Notes: generated from the letters alone by a model not told the origin. A DNA stretch of 64,000 nt from Viridibacillus arvi (GCF_001274945.1 NZ_LILB01000005.1:1408312-1472311), one strand, 5' to 3'; positions 1 to 8,777 are shown, counted from the stretch's first letter. Numbers and translations are program-made.

Positions 1-54
1 TTTACGATTTTCAATGTCTGTATACTGATTGTTTAATAGAGCAGCTAATTTCAT
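1..54 (-). CDS. N-terminal fragment of an unidentified protein (runs off the window)
   Basis: An ATG at 54 reads leftward off the window edge and gives 18 codons beginning MKLAALLNNQYT. An AGGTGAT ribosome site sits a few bases upstream, which is why I believe the start. Too little sequence is present to assign a family. It lies downstream of topB on the same strand with about 120 bp between them, so it may or may not share the topB transcript. Confidence 0.55.
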   Translation of the reverse strand, partial: MKLAALLNNQYTDIENRK

Positions 55-174
55 GCAAATCACCTCTTTTCTAATACCATTATAGTTAAAACCTATTTTA
101 ACACCGTTATCAGAAAATTCAAAAGGTCGTTGTTCTCAAATATTTACAATATCTTATTGGTAAAAAGTACCCAT

Positions 175-2358
175 CTATTCATCTTTTGTTCCTAAAAGTT
201 TCTTTAGAGCCTCTGCCATTGCATTGTTTTGTGGTTGATCATCTTGTTTTTTCATGTATTTTTGAACTTCTTTTTTGGAAACTTTTGTATTACCAGTTTC
301 TTTCTTACGTTTCTCAAATACAGATAATTTTTCACGATGGCCACATGAACAAACGAAAATGCGTCCTTCTCCTTCACCACGAAGCTCCAATTTCTTATGA
401 CAAACTGGACAACGTGCATTGGTCACCATTGAAACTTTCTTCTTGTGACCACAAGCTCGATCTTGGCAAACAAGCATTTTACCACGTTTACCATTTACCT
501 CAAGCAATAATTTCCCGCAATCCGGACATCTTTTCCCTGTAACATTATCATGCTTGAATTTTTGATCGCTCTTCTTAATATCACTAACAGCTTTTTTAGA
601 GAAATTAACCATATCGTTAATGAAATCCGATTTTTTTGCTGAACCTTTTGCAATTCTCGTTAATTGTTGTTCCCACTCTGCAGTTAAAGCAGGTGATTTT
701 AAATCCGACGGTACTAATTCTAAAAGCTGACGACCTTTAGAAGTAGCATGTAGGTCCTTACCTTTTTTCTCAATTAAAAATGAATTAAATAACTTCTCAA
801 TGATATCTGCACGCGTTGCTACAGTGCCGATACCGCCTGTTTCATTTAACGTTTTAATTAAGTCCTTCGACTCACCACTCATAAATTGTGCTGGATTCTC
901 CATCGCCGCTAGTAAAGTACCTTCATTGAAGTAAGCTGGTGGTTTTGTATCACCTTGTGTCATTGCAATGGCACGGATAGCGATTTTATCACCTTTATTG
1001 TAGCTTGGTAGTGAGCGTTCATCTGTGTCGTCATCATCATCTTGCTGGTAAACTCGTTTCCAACCTTCATCACGAATTGTACGGCCTTTTACTTTAAATA
1101 CTTCATTGCCAACAGCTAGCGAAACTGTTGTTTGATCATATTGGAATGGTCCAAAGAAAACAGCTAAGAAACGTTTGACAATTAAATCATATAGACGACG
1201 TTCTTTATCAGATAGATCTTGTAAAATAGCCACTTCCTCAGTTGGAATAATGGCATGGTGATCAGATACTTTTGCATTATCAATAACACCTTTTTGTGGT
1301 TGCACAGAATTGTTACGTAGTAAAAGGTTTGCTGCAGCTCGATTATCCCCCACAGCCGATGCTTTAATACGATCTTTTAATGTACTCTTCATATCATCAG
1401 TTAAATGTTTAGAATCTGTACGTGGATAAGTAACAATTTTATGGCGCTCATAAAGATTTTGAAGTGTTGAAAGTGTTTCTTTTGCAGACCAACTCCAACG
1501 CTTATGTGCCTCTTTTTGTAGCTCAGTCAAATCAAATAACGCTGGGGCAGATTGACGTTTTGGAGACGTTTGGATATCTTGAATAACCCCTTCAGTTACA
1601 GCATCTAATGTTTTTAATAACTGTTCAATTTTTTCCTTTTGGAAAGATTGAGATTGATTATTTTGGCGGTCAAACCAAGTAAATTTTGTATCGTTTGTAT
1701 GAGCTTGTAAGCCATAATACGTTTTTGGCTTAAAGTTTTTAATTTGTTGTTCACGTTCTGCAATCATTGCAAGAGTAGGTGTTTGTACACGACCTGTTGA
1801 TAATTGAGCATTATATTTTACTGTTAAAGCACGTGTCGCATTAATGCCAACTACCCAGTCAGCTTCTGCACGTGCTACAGCTGCTTCATATAAATGTTCA
1901 TAAGAACGACCGTCTTTTAAGTTTTTGAAGCCATCTTTAATAGCTTTATCCGTCACTGATGAAATCCATAAACGTTTAACTGGTTTACGACATTTCGCTT
2001 TTTCTAATATCCATCGAGCTACTAGCTCCCCTTCACGCCCCGCATCTGTTGCAATAATAATCTGATTGACGTCTTGACGCATTAATTGTGCTTTCACTGC
2101 ATTGTATTGTTTTGTTGTTTGACGAATTGGTACTAGTTTGAAAGGATTCGGTAATATCGGTAAATCTTCCATCTTCCACTCTTTGAACTTCTGATCGTAC
2201 TGTTCTGGATCAGCATGAGTTACTAAATGGCCGAGTGCCCAAGTAACAATATATTGAGGCCCCTCTAGAAAGCCATTACCTTTTTTCGTACATCCTAAAA
2301 CACGCGCTATATCACGTGCAACAGATGGTTTTTCTGCTAAGACTAAGCTTTTTCCCAT
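175..2358 (-). CDS. topB: DNA topoisomerase III (type IA)
   Basis: Type IA topoisomerase that passes one DNA strand through a transient break, acting in decatenation and resolution of recombination or replication intermediates. The N-terminal Toprim domain is visible (LVLAEKPSVA near residue 5 and TDAGREGE near residue 105). The active-site tyrosine is Y311 in TYPRTDS. The C-terminal 110 residues hold cysteine pairs of C4 zinc-ribbon type (CPDC, CPVC, CSCG). At 727 residues it is the length I recall for Bacillus TopB. The ATG has an AAGGAG site. It is a stand-alone gene, with a TetR gene 16 bp upstream on the same strand, so read-through from that promoter is possible. Confidence 0.95.
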   Translation of the reverse strand: MGKSLVLAEKPSVARDIARVLGCTKKGNGFLEGPQYIVTWALGHLVTHADPEQYDQKFKEWKMEDLPILPNPFKLVPIRQTTKQYNAVKAQLMRQDVNQIIIATDAGREGELVARWILEKAKCRKPVKRLWISSVTDKAIKDGFKNLKDGRSYEHLYEAAVARAEADWVVGINATRALTVKYNAQLSTGRVQTPTLAMIAEREQQIKNFKPKTYYGLQAHTNDTKFTWFDRQNNQSQSFQKEKIEQLLKTLDAVTEGVIQDIQTSPKRQSAPALFDLTELQKEAHKRWSWSAKETLSTLQNLYERHKIVTYPRTDSKHLTDDMKSTLKDRIKASAVGDNRAAANLLLRNNSVQPQKGVIDNAKVSDHHAIIPTEEVAILQDLSDKERRLYDLIVKRFLAVFFGPFQYDQTTVSLAVGNEVFKVKGRTIRDEGWKRVYQQDDDDDTDERSLPSYNKGDKIAIRAIAMTQGDTKPPAYFNEGTLLAAMENPAQFMSGESKDLIKTLNETGGIGTVATRADIIEKLFNSFLIEKKGKDLHATSKGRQLLELVPSDLKSPALTAEWEQQLTRIAKGSAKKSDFINDMVNFSKKAVSDIKKSDQKFKHDNVTGKRCPDCGKLLLEVNGKRGKMLVCQDRACGHKKKVSMVTNARCPVCHKKLELRGEGEGRIFVCSCGHREKLSVFEKRKKETGNTKVSKKEVQKYMKKQDDQPQNNAMAEALKKLLGTKDE

Positions 2359-2374
2359 ATAAATTCTTATCTCC

Positions 2375-2968
2375 TTATTTTAACGTTTGTAAATGTTCAT
2401 GTAATACATGATTAATGATTTCAGGCGTAAATTTATCTGGTAGCATGATGCAATGATATGACATCCCTTCAAGGAGACCATATAATCGAACAACTTCTAC
2501 ATCAATATCCAAATCTCCTCTTGCCTCTTTTAAGAATATTAGTAATTCAAGCATCGTTCTCAACCTTTGATAGGAGTTTTCTAAAAGCTCCTGACATTTT
2601 GCCCGAATGGCTTCATCTGCTAATGCTTTAGATGAAAACGATAGCCAAACCTCCATTTCTAATTTTCTTTCTGCATCTAACGGCAAAAATTGACGTAAGA
2701 CTTCTAGTATATCTTCTGTTGAAGGACCGTTACCAAATAAACGCATCGCTTCAATTCGTTCATCCGTTTTTTTTTGAATTAATTCCATCGAGTAAATTAG
2801 AAGATCACTTTGCGTTGAAAAATAGTGCCTTAAAGAGCCGACAGAAAGATTTGCCTCTTGTGCAACATTACGCACACTCGCATTTTCCAGTCCATCTCTT
2901 AGAATAACTGCCCATGTTGCTTGAGCAATTTTTTCCCTTTGTGCTTCAAACTTATTTATCTTTTCCAT
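2375..2968 (-). CDS. TetR family transcriptional regulator
   Basis: DNA-binding repressor with an N-terminal helix-turn-helix (SVRNVAQEANLSVGSLRHYF, residues ~30-50) and a C-terminal ligand/dimer domain resembling the BetI-like subgroup. I start it at the ATG giving MEKINKFEAQRE. An in-frame ATG 18 bases upstream (2986) is possible, but a promoter-like pair inside the upstream palindromes would place transcription start too close to it. Neither start has a strong ribosome site. The gene lies just upstream of topB on the same strand and faces a decayed gene on the other side, so its original target may be itself or the lost neighbour. The ligand is unknown. Confidence 0.85.
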   Translation of the reverse strand: MEKINKFEAQREKIAQATWAVILRDGLENASVRNVAQEANLSVGSLRHYFSTQSDLLIYSMELIQKKTDERIEAMRLFGNGPSTEDILEVLRQFLPLDAERKLEMEVWLSFSSKALADEAIRAKCQELLENSYQRLRTMLELLIFLKEARGDLDIDVEVVRLYGLLEGMSYHCIMLPDKFTPEIINHVLHEHLQTLK

Positions 2969-2997
2969 AACCCAATCATAACACATCCGACCTTTTT

Positions 2998-3033
2998 AAT
3001 ACAGTTGTATTATTTTATTAATACAACTGTATT
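2998..3033. promoter_or_regulatory. Double palindromic operator overlapping the tetR promoter
   Basis: Two 14-bp sites, AATACAGTTGTATT and AATACAACTGTATT, are separated by 8 bp. Each is nearly self-palindromic (AATACA-NN-TGTATT), and they are exact reverse complements of one another. On the minus strand they contain TTGTAT-17 bp-TGTATT, a plausible -35/-10 pair. The position just upstream of a TetR gene suggests an autoregulatory operator binding two dimers. Confidence 0.65.
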
Positions 3034-3142
3034 ATTTTTATGTAAAGAAGAATTTAAATTGCTTATTACAACAATTGAACAATTTACCGAAAAAAATTGA
3101 AGTGATTACTGCAATAGAGGGGGTAATTGTAATTCCCAAAAT

Positions 3143-3250
3143 ATTGGTCGTGATATTCTTGATTCTTTAAAAGGCACTATGGGTGGGGAAATTAAATCGT
3201 ATACTGTTATGACAAAAACAGCACTTGAAGATGCAACGGTCAATGTGTGA
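3143..3250 (+). pseudogene. Remnant of a YbjQ/DUF74-type (heavy-metal-binding fold) gene
   Basis: One frame reads 35 codons ending in TGA with GRDILDSLKGTMGGEIKSYT, which resembles the conserved core of YbjQ-family proteins (about 100 residues). There is no start codon or ribosome site in frame. A neighbouring frame upstream (from about 3092) reads EVITAIEG, similar to the family N-terminus, which suggests an internal deletion with a frame change. It lies between the tetR operator and a terminator. I infer it is dead. The family call rests on a short match. Confidence 0.45.
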
Positions 3251-3283
3251 GCATATAGTACATCAGTAAAATTTCTACAAACT

Positions 3284-3313
3284 AAAAAGGAGTGGCAAAA
3301 GCCACTCCTTTTA
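3284..3313 (-). terminator. Intrinsic terminator after the FMN reductase gene
   Basis: Stem GGAGTGGC / GCCACTCC with a 4-nt loop, followed on the minus strand by a T run. It starts at the stop codon of the flavin reductase gene. Four T residues on the other side allow some bidirectional use. Confidence 0.8.
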
Positions 3314-3874
3314 ATGTTGGTCGATAGGTTCTTTAGGAAGATCATTACTTAATTCGCAGTATTTCCCGAATACTCGTACTAATTCTTGTAATCGTTCAAG
3401 AACATTTTCATCGATAATGTTGTTATCTTTATCAAAGTGACTAGCATGTGTGTATACGTAGTTTGGAGTTACGAGTGCACGGAAATAGTCGAGGATTGGT
3501 TTTAGTTGGTTTTCTACAACTAGGTGATGTTGTTGTGTACCACCATTGGCTACAATTGAAACCGGTTTGTAGCGCAAAGCTTTAGGGTGTAGAAAATCAA
3601 ATGCGTTTTTTAATACGCCTGGAATTGATCCTTGGAAAATAGGTGTAGCTAAAATATAACCGTCAGCTTCTTCGAATTTTTTCACAAGTGTTTTCATATC
3701 AGTATTATATTGATCAAATGGACGGCCATCTACAAATTGATGTTCGAAGTCTGCTAGATGTAATAATTCTAGCTCTAGGCTACCATCAAATTCTTTAATA
3801 TATGTCTCTATCTGTTTTAAAATTGCACCCGTTTTTCTTCCGATAATTGTACCGTCTACTAGTAAGATCTTCAT
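3311..3874 (-). CDS. NADPH-dependent FMN reductase family protein
   Basis: Flavodoxin-fold flavoprotein of about 187 residues, expected to reduce FMN, quinones or azo compounds with NAD(P)H in the cytoplasm. The N-terminus (KILLVDGTIIGRKTG) fits the first strand and phosphate loop. ATPIFQGSIPGVLKNAFDFL matches the family motif around the FMN site. An upstream in-frame codon (3889) is rejected because GGAGGT sits 8 bases before the ATG at 3874. It is monocistronic with its own terminator. The substrate cannot be told from sequence. Confidence 0.85.
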   Translation of the reverse strand: MKILLVDGTIIGRKTGAILKQIETYIKEFDGSLELELLHLADFEHQFVDGRPFDQYNTDMKTLVKKFEEADGYILATPIFQGSIPGVLKNAFDFLHPKALRYKPVSIVANGGTQQHHLVVENQLKPILDYFRALVTPNYVYTHASHFDKDNNIIDENVLERLQELVRVFGKYCELSNDLPKEPIDQH

Positions 3875-4094
3875 AGATGTTACCTCCAATTCAAAATTCC
3901 TATCGTTATTGTAACAAATGCAGATTCGTTATATAAGGTGACAAGCACAATTTCGACACAATTTCAGTCTTTAGACGGAACAGAAAGTTACATTTTTCGC
4001 TGAAGCATAGTAAAACTCCACGCATTTAGAAATGTGGTTTATTATAAATTTCATTTTTGACAAAACATATAATCTCTTCAACAGTTTATAAATT

Positions 4095-4895
4095 TTATTG
4101 TCTATCATTTAAAGGCTTATCTATTTTTTCTTCTTCTAGTATTTCCTTTTCAATGAAAATATCTTGGCGTTTTTCCCAATTAAAAATAGGTTCTTCGTCG
4201 ATTATTTCTTCATGATCATCAACTAATGAATCAATTTTTCCAATCATTGAAATTTCTTCAGATTCAAATACCCTAACCTTATGTTTTGTATTTTTTATAG
4301 CTACACTATACATAGCTTTTGCTAAATTATTAGCAGGAATAGCACGGTATTTTTTTAGTGAACCCATGAATATAGGATTCAAAATATTCATCGCTACCCC
4401 ACTAATTTTCTCTGTTGGCCGTACTTCCTCACGAATTCCTAACAATAATGATGGTCTAAAAATCGATAATTGAGGTAATTCCAGTGCAATTAAATTATAT
4501 TCCATTTTTCCCTTTACTTGATTGTAATAAAATTTAGAATTTTCATTTGCACCCATAGCCGAAATAACAAGTACATGTGGGATACCACATTTTTTTGCTA
4601 TCGATGCGATATTCACTGGGTATTCAAGGTCAACTTTTTCAAACATAACCTTTGAACCTGCCTTTTTACGTGTAGTACCTAGGCAGCAGTAAAGTTCATG
4701 TGCAAATTTGAAATCTGCTTCTTCCAATTGATCAAACTGACGAATTTTCACAACAAGTTTTGGATGTTTAAAATTCAATGCACGGCGAGCAATTACTGTA
4801 ATCTCCGCGTACTTTTCACTCTCACAAAGGACTTTGACAAGCTCCTTTCCCGTCAAACCAGTTGCTCCAACAACAATAGCTGAACGCATCAACAT
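4095..4895 (-). CDS. NAD(P)-binding Rossmann oxidoreductase (TIP30/HTATIP2-like)
   Basis: Atypical short-chain dehydrogenase fold protein. VVGATGLTGKEL at residues ~8-19 is the dinucleotide-binding glycine motif, and CCLGTTRKKAGS followed by DLEYPVNIA resembles HTATIP2/TIP30-like proteins. The YxxxK-like pair is YYNQVKGK. The last ~45 residues form an acidic tail not typical of the core family. The start is one of two nearby ATGs (4895 or 4889), with only a weak GGA-type site. No catalytic reaction can be assigned. It is monocistronic and divergent from the PseG/SpsG-like gene at 5042. Confidence 0.75.
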   Translation of the reverse strand: MLMRSAIVVGATGLTGKELVKVLCESEKYAEITVIARRALNFKHPKLVVKIRQFDQLEEADFKFAHELYCCLGTTRKKAGSKVMFEKVDLEYPVNIASIAKKCGIPHVLVISAMGANENSKFYYNQVKGKMEYNLIALELPQLSIFRPSLLLGIREEVRPTEKISGVAMNILNPIFMGSLKKYRAIPANNLAKAMYSVAIKNTKHKVRVFESEEISMIGKIDSLVDDHEEIIDEEPIFNWEKRQDIFIEKEILEEEKIDKPLNDRQ

Positions 4896-5041
4896 AACTG
4901 TTCACGTCCTTTCCTAATCTATATACCGTCCAAAGTTACGGATAGTTTAGCCTGTGTATCTTACATTCTAGTGATTTTACAGACATAATCATTAATTTCC
5001 CACCATAAAGTAGATAGATAAGTTGAAAGGATGGGATTTAA

Positions 5042-6121
5042 ATGACTAATAACCAAACAGAAAATCATTCTAAAAAAACGATTGCATTTGCAGTTGAAGT
5101 TTCATCACATAATGACCTATACCCCGTTGAAAGAATCGCGACACTTGTTAAGATGTTCAGCGATGAAAAAATTCTTATTTTCATTAAGCAACCTTCTGAG
5201 CTAGCGTTGAAAAAGCTAGCTGCGACAGGAATAGAGCCTATTTCTTACCGCGATCAAAAACAGTTGCTTCAATATATATCTAAATTAAAGCCTGATTTAC
5301 TTGTACGTGATGGCATAAATACAGAACTCGAAGATACGGAGAAATTAAAAGAAATTGTTCCTGCTCTCGTTCATTTTGATGATTTTGGTGAAGGTGGTAA
5401 AGCAGCGGATTGCGTGTTGCATACACTTTATAGAGAAATCCGTGAAAAAGTAGATCCTCATTACTTAACTGGACCATCTTCATTCGTTGTACCTGAAAAA
5501 ATCGCAGCTATTACTTCTATTGAAGATGAAGGAGAAAGACCTCATATTGTCGTGGTATATGAAGGTAGTGATCCGGAAAATTTAACATATCGGACTATGC
5601 GCCACTTAATGCAACTACAAATTCCTGTACGTATCTCTGTATTAGTAGATCCTTCGTATGCCCATGATATAGATGAATTGAAGATGATGGCTTTAAGTCG
5701 CAGGAATATTACTATTATACAAGCTGCTGATATGCTGGAATCTCTACTTACTCAAGCGCAAATCGTCATTTGTTCAGCAAGTTATACCCCTTATAAAGTT
5801 GCAGTTGTAGGTATCCCTTGTATCGTCATCTCTCAAAATGAAACAGAAATTATGCATGCATTTCCTCGAGATCAAAATGGTTTTATTCAACTTGGAAGTG
5901 GTCGCAAATTAAAACAATCTCACTTGCAAAATGCTGTTATGGAACTTCTTTTGCATGAAGCACGTCGCGACCGCGCCATAAGAAATCAAAAAAAGCTCGA
6001 TTTACAAAGTAACAACCATTACATCTATTCCATGCTCATTAATTTTGCGCATAGAACACCAAAAGCACAGGCTTTTTTAGTACAAGATCACACCAAGAAA
6101 ACCCCACGTATGATACAATAA
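5042..6121 (+). CDS. PseG/SpsG-like glycosyltransferase-fold protein
   Basis: A 359-residue protein with the two-domain pattern of PseG/SpsG (UDP-sugar hydrolase or spore-coat polysaccharide proteins of GT-B fold). The first half contains LVHFDDFGEGGKAADCVL, like the nucleotide-sugar loop after the central strand. The second half contains the glycine/proline stretch VAVVGIPCIVIS that closes the donor site. GGG-type acceptor glycines typical of PseG are weak here, so the enzyme activity is uncertain. The ribosome site is AAAGGATGGG. There are no sugar-nucleotide genes nearby, so it is probably an orphan member. Confidence 0.6.
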   Translation: MTNNQTENHSKKTIAFAVEVSSHNDLYPVERIATLVKMFSDEKILIFIKQPSELALKKLAATGIEPISYRDQKQLLQYISKLKPDLLVRDGINTELEDTEKLKEIVPALVHFDDFGEGGKAADCVLHTLYREIREKVDPHYLTGPSSFVVPEKIAAITSIEDEGERPHIVVVYEGSDPENLTYRTMRHLMQLQIPVRISVLVDPSYAHDIDELKMMALSRRNITIIQAADMLESLLTQAQIVICSASYTPYKVAVVGIPCIVISQNETEIMHAFPRDQNGFIQLGSGRKLKQSHLQNAVMELLLHEARRDRAIRNQKKLDLQSNNHYIYSMLINFAHRTPKAQAFLVQDHTKKTPRMIQ

Positions 6122-6201
6122 CAGAAAAGCTGTGTTGAAATTTGTCTCATTCCCAGAATTCGACATGGTAATAGTCGAAATCTACTTAAAGGAGTATTTT
6201 C

Positions 6202-6390
6202 ATGCCTACTAAAGCCGAAATTGAATACCAAATATTAGAACTAAAAAGTGACTACATCCGTCATCAAGGTGACATCGAAAAACTCGATTCAATCGGGAAC
6301 GGATCAGCTGTCGAGCAGGCCGAACAACGCCTAAAAGACATGGAGCAACAACTAGCCGAATTGAACAAACAACTCGCAGCGTTGTCATAA
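6202..6390 (+). CDS. Small coiled-coil protein, function unknown
   Basis: 62 residues, highly charged, with heptad-like leucines throughout (QRLKDMEQQLAELNKQLAAL), so probably a single helical hairpin or coiled coil. The AAAGGAG site 8-9 bases before the ATG and the overlapping terminator show a genuine short gene. No signal peptide and no recognised family. Confidence 0.7.
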   Translation: MPTKAEIEYQILELKSDYIRHQGDIEKLDSIGNGSAVEQAEQRLKDMEQQLAELNKQLAALS

Positions 6391-6404
6391 CTGCGGGTTT
6401 TTTT
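6372..6404 (+). terminator. Intrinsic terminator overlapping the end of the coiled-coil gene
   Basis: ACTCGCAG pairs with CTGCGGGT (one G-T pair) and is followed by seven T residues. The stop codon lies in the loop. Confidence 0.7.
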
Positions 6405-6409
6405 ATTGT

Positions 6410-6533
6410 AAATGCTGATGCGGCCCGTTTAGCCCCGACAAGCACTGGAAGACTCGAATCAAAAGCATCACTTCAGCTTTTGACCGAGAGACTGAAGTGA
6501 CCTCGAGGGGCTGGCCGCTGAAGCTGGATATCT
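6410..6533. repeat. Palindromic repeat unit A (~120 bp family)
   Basis: Begins AAATGCTGATG and ends AAGCTGGATATCT. The interior is a long imperfect inverted repeat with a smaller hairpin in the middle. It is the first of three head-to-tail copies. Units B and C share the ends and overall folding but differ inside, so the structure is better kept than the sequence. Confidence 0.8.
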
Positions 6534-6537
6534 AATT

Positions 6538-6658
6538 AAATGCTGATGGCGCTCGTTCAGACTCGACAGGCGTTGGAGGGCTCGAACACAAGACGCTTTT
6601 TGTCTTGTGCCGAGAGACCGAAACGTCCAGAGAGTCTAGCGCCTGAAGCTGGATATCT
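6538..6658. repeat. Palindromic repeat unit B
   Basis: Same ends as unit A. The outer arms GGCGCTCGTT and TCTAGCGCCTGAAG are near complements, and the central hairpin is ACACAAGACG/ CTTGTG-type. It is separated from unit A by 4 bp. Confidence 0.8.
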
Positions 6659-6660
6659 GT

Positions 6661-6780
6661 AAATGCTGATGACGCTCGTCTAGCTGCGAGGTCGTTGGAA
6701 GGCGGAAGCCAAAGTCGCTCTTTGACTTTGAGCACCCGACTGAAACGACCCGAGCCGCTAGCGCCTGAAGCCGGATATCT
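6661..6780. repeat. Palindromic repeat unit C
   Basis: Same ends again (AAATGCTGATGACGCTCG to GCCGGATATCT). Its left half (GCTGCGAGGTCGTTGGAAGG) is almost identical to the copy at 8561, so units C and E are the closest relatives. Confidence 0.8.
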
Positions 6781-6785
6781 CTTCT

Positions 6786-6890
6786 AAATGCTGATGGGCC
6801 CATTTAAAGGAAGATAGCCTAAGTTCGCCACGTCCTGTGGCAACGGCTACCTGACCAACATCCTGTTGGCCCAAACCCAAATCAAACTAC
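6786..6890. repeat. Truncated palindromic repeat joined to a second repeat element
   Basis: Starts with the family head AAATGCTGATG but breaks off after about 15 bp. It continues into a different sequence containing GGCTACCTGACCAACATCC. A diverged version of that second element is found at 51974-52056. No gene is visible between here and 6995. Confidence 0.5.
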
Positions 6891-6995
6891 TAACTATAAC
6901 AAGAAATACGACTCGCCACGTTTAAAATTATACGTTTGAAAACGAATATTTACTTACAAAGTGCAGCTGTCGTATTTTATATGGAGGACAAAATA

Positions 6996-8558
6996 ATGAG
7001 TATTTTAACAGTTGAAAATCTTGGCCATACATTCGGCGACCGTACACTTTTTAAAGATGTATCGTTCCGCATCGTAGAGGGAGAACATGTTGGTCTTGTT
7101 GGAGCCAATGGTGTAGGAAAATCTACATTAATGAGTATTATCACGGGACAACTAATCCACGACCAAGGCAAAGTTGAATGGTTGCCAAACACACATTACG
7201 GTTATTTGGATCAGCATACTTTGTTAACACCAGGTAAAACGATGCGTGAAACTTTACGCGATGCCTTTTTACCGCTTTATCAAAAAGAAGCTGAGATGAA
7301 CGAAATTACAGGCAAAATGGCTGAAGCAACACCTGAAGAGCTAGAAGAATTATTAGAACAGATGGCAGAAATTCAAGACGCTTTAGATGCAGGAGATTTT
7401 TATACATTAGATATGAAAATTGAAGAAGTTGCGCGTGGACTTGGTTTAGATGCAATCGGTCTTGAACGTGATGTAACAGCACTTTCTGGTGGTCAACGTA
7501 CAAAATTATTACTTGCGAAGCTTCTATTAGAAAAGCCAAAAGTTTTATTACTTGATGAGCCTACAAACTACTTGGATGAAGAGCATGTTACTTGGCTTTC
7601 AAATTATTTAAAAGGTTACCCACACGCATTCTTCTTAATTTCACATGATACAGAATTTATGAATGGCGTAGTCGATGTTATTTTCCAATTAGAATTTTCA
7701 AAACTAACTCGCTACACTGCTACTTACGAGAAATTCTTAGAACTAGCTGAAATTAACAAGCGTCAACATATCGATGCTTATGAAAAGCAACAAGAATTTA
7801 TTAAAAAACAAGAGGGTTTCATCGCAAAAAACAAAGCGAGATATTCTACAACTGGCCGAGCAAAATCACGCCAAAAACAATTGGATCGCATGGAGCGTAT
7901 TGACCGTCCTGAAACAGCAGCAAAACCAAAATTCAACTTTAAAGAATCTCGTAGTTCTGGCCGTTATGTCGTAGAAGCTGAAAATCTATTAATTGGCTAC
8001 GACAAGGACAAGCCATTATTACCACCACTTACTTTCGAAATCGAACGTGGTGAAAAAATTGCCCTTGTTGGTATGAATGGTGTTGGTAAATCAACACTAT
8101 TAAAAACCATGCTTGGCAAAGTCCAACCTCTTGGTGGTAAAGTAACACGCGGTGACTTCCTCTTCCCTTCTTATTTTGAACAAGAAGTTAAAGCGGGTAA
8201 CATCACACCTATTGAAGACGTTTGGAATGCATACCCTAGCATGGAACAAAGTCAAATACGTGCAGTCCTAGCATCGACAGGTTTGAAAAACGAGCATATT
8301 TCTCGCCCGTTAAATCAACTTAGTGGTGGAGAACAGGCAAAAGTTCGTATTTGTAAATTAATGATGGATGAAAGTAACTGGATGCTTTTCGATGAACCGA
8401 CAAACCACTTAGACGTTCATGCTAAAGAAGAACTAAAACGTGCTATGAAAGAATACAAAGGCACAATCATCCTAGTCAGCCACGAACCTGAATTTTACGA
8501 TGGCCTAGTAACAAAAGTATGGGACGTAGCAGAATGGTTCTCAACTGGACATCAATAA
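6996..8558 (+). CDS. yfmM: ABC-F subfamily ATPase (YfmM-like)
   Basis: Soluble twin-ATPase protein of 520 residues without membrane segments, the ABC-F design. These proteins act on ribosomes. It has two Walker A motifs (GANGVGKST near residue 37, GMNGVGKST near 357), two signatures (LSGGQ near 165, LSGGEQ) and two Walker B motifs (LLLDEPTNYLDE, MLFDEPTNHLD). The basic interdomain linker is KARYSTTGRAKSRQKQLDRM. The whole sequence resembles what I recall of Bacillus YfmM. The start is the ATG after GGAGG; an in-frame TTG at 6936 has no ribosome site. The upstream region holds a 9-bp inverted repeat (AAATACGAC/GTCGTATTT) ending next to the ribosome site. Repeats flank both ends. Confidence 0.9.
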   Translation: MSILTVENLGHTFGDRTLFKDVSFRIVEGEHVGLVGANGVGKSTLMSIITGQLIHDQGKVEWLPNTHYGYLDQHTLLTPGKTMRETLRDAFLPLYQKEAEMNEITGKMAEATPEELEELLEQMAEIQDALDAGDFYTLDMKIEEVARGLGLDAIGLERDVTALSGGQRTKLLLAKLLLEKPKVLLLDEPTNYLDEEHVTWLSNYLKGYPHAFFLISHDTEFMNGVVDVIFQLEFSKLTRYTATYEKFLELAEINKRQHIDAYEKQQEFIKKQEGFIAKNKARYSTTGRAKSRQKQLDRMERIDRPETAAKPKFNFKESRSSGRYVVEAENLLIGYDKDKPLLPPLTFEIERGEKIALVGMNGVGKSTLLKTMLGKVQPLGGKVTRGDFLFPSYFEQEVKAGNITPIEDVWNAYPSMEQSQIRAVLASTGLKNEHISRPLNQLSGGEQAKVRICKLMMDESNWMLFDEPTNHLDVHAKEELKRAMKEYKGTIILVSHEPEFYDGLVTKVWDVAEWFSTGHQ

Positions 8559-8560
8559 TT

Positions 8561-8643
8561 AAATGCTAAAGGCGCTCGTTCAGCTGCGAGGTCGTTGGAA
8601 GGCGGAAGCCAAAGCCGCTCTTTGACTTTGAGCGCCTGAAGTT
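8561..8643. repeat. Palindromic repeat unit E with internal deletion
   Basis: Starts AAATGCT and matches unit C closely, then jumps from GACTTTGAGC straight to GCCTGAAG. About 30 bp present in unit C are missing, and the junction falls at a short AGC direct repeat. It lies immediately after the ABC-F stop codon. Confidence 0.7.
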
Positions 8644-8662
8644 TATTATTTCTCTAAAAACT

Positions 8663-8688
8663 AAAACTCCGCTTTTGCGGAGTTTTTT
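8663..8688 (+). terminator. Intrinsic terminator downstream of the ABC-F gene
   Basis: AAACTCCGC-TTTT-GCGGAGTTTTTT, a perfect stem with a T run on the plus strand. Confidence 0.85.
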
Positions 8689-8777
8689 CAAATCCTATAC
8701 ATTTACCATGATTTCATAGATATCCCTTGAAATCAGCAACATATCGTGTAAAAATTATTATAAGGATGGTGTTTTTT

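Noticed and set aside
3106-3345. 79-codon minus-strand frame across the terminator and the YbjQ remnant
   Set aside because: No ribosome site, it contains the terminator hairpin, and the other strand has the recognisable protein similarity.
6936-6995. 20-codon N-terminal extension of the ABC-F protein
   Set aside because: The TTG at 6936 has no ribosome site, and the family starts at MSILTVEN, preceded by GGAGG.
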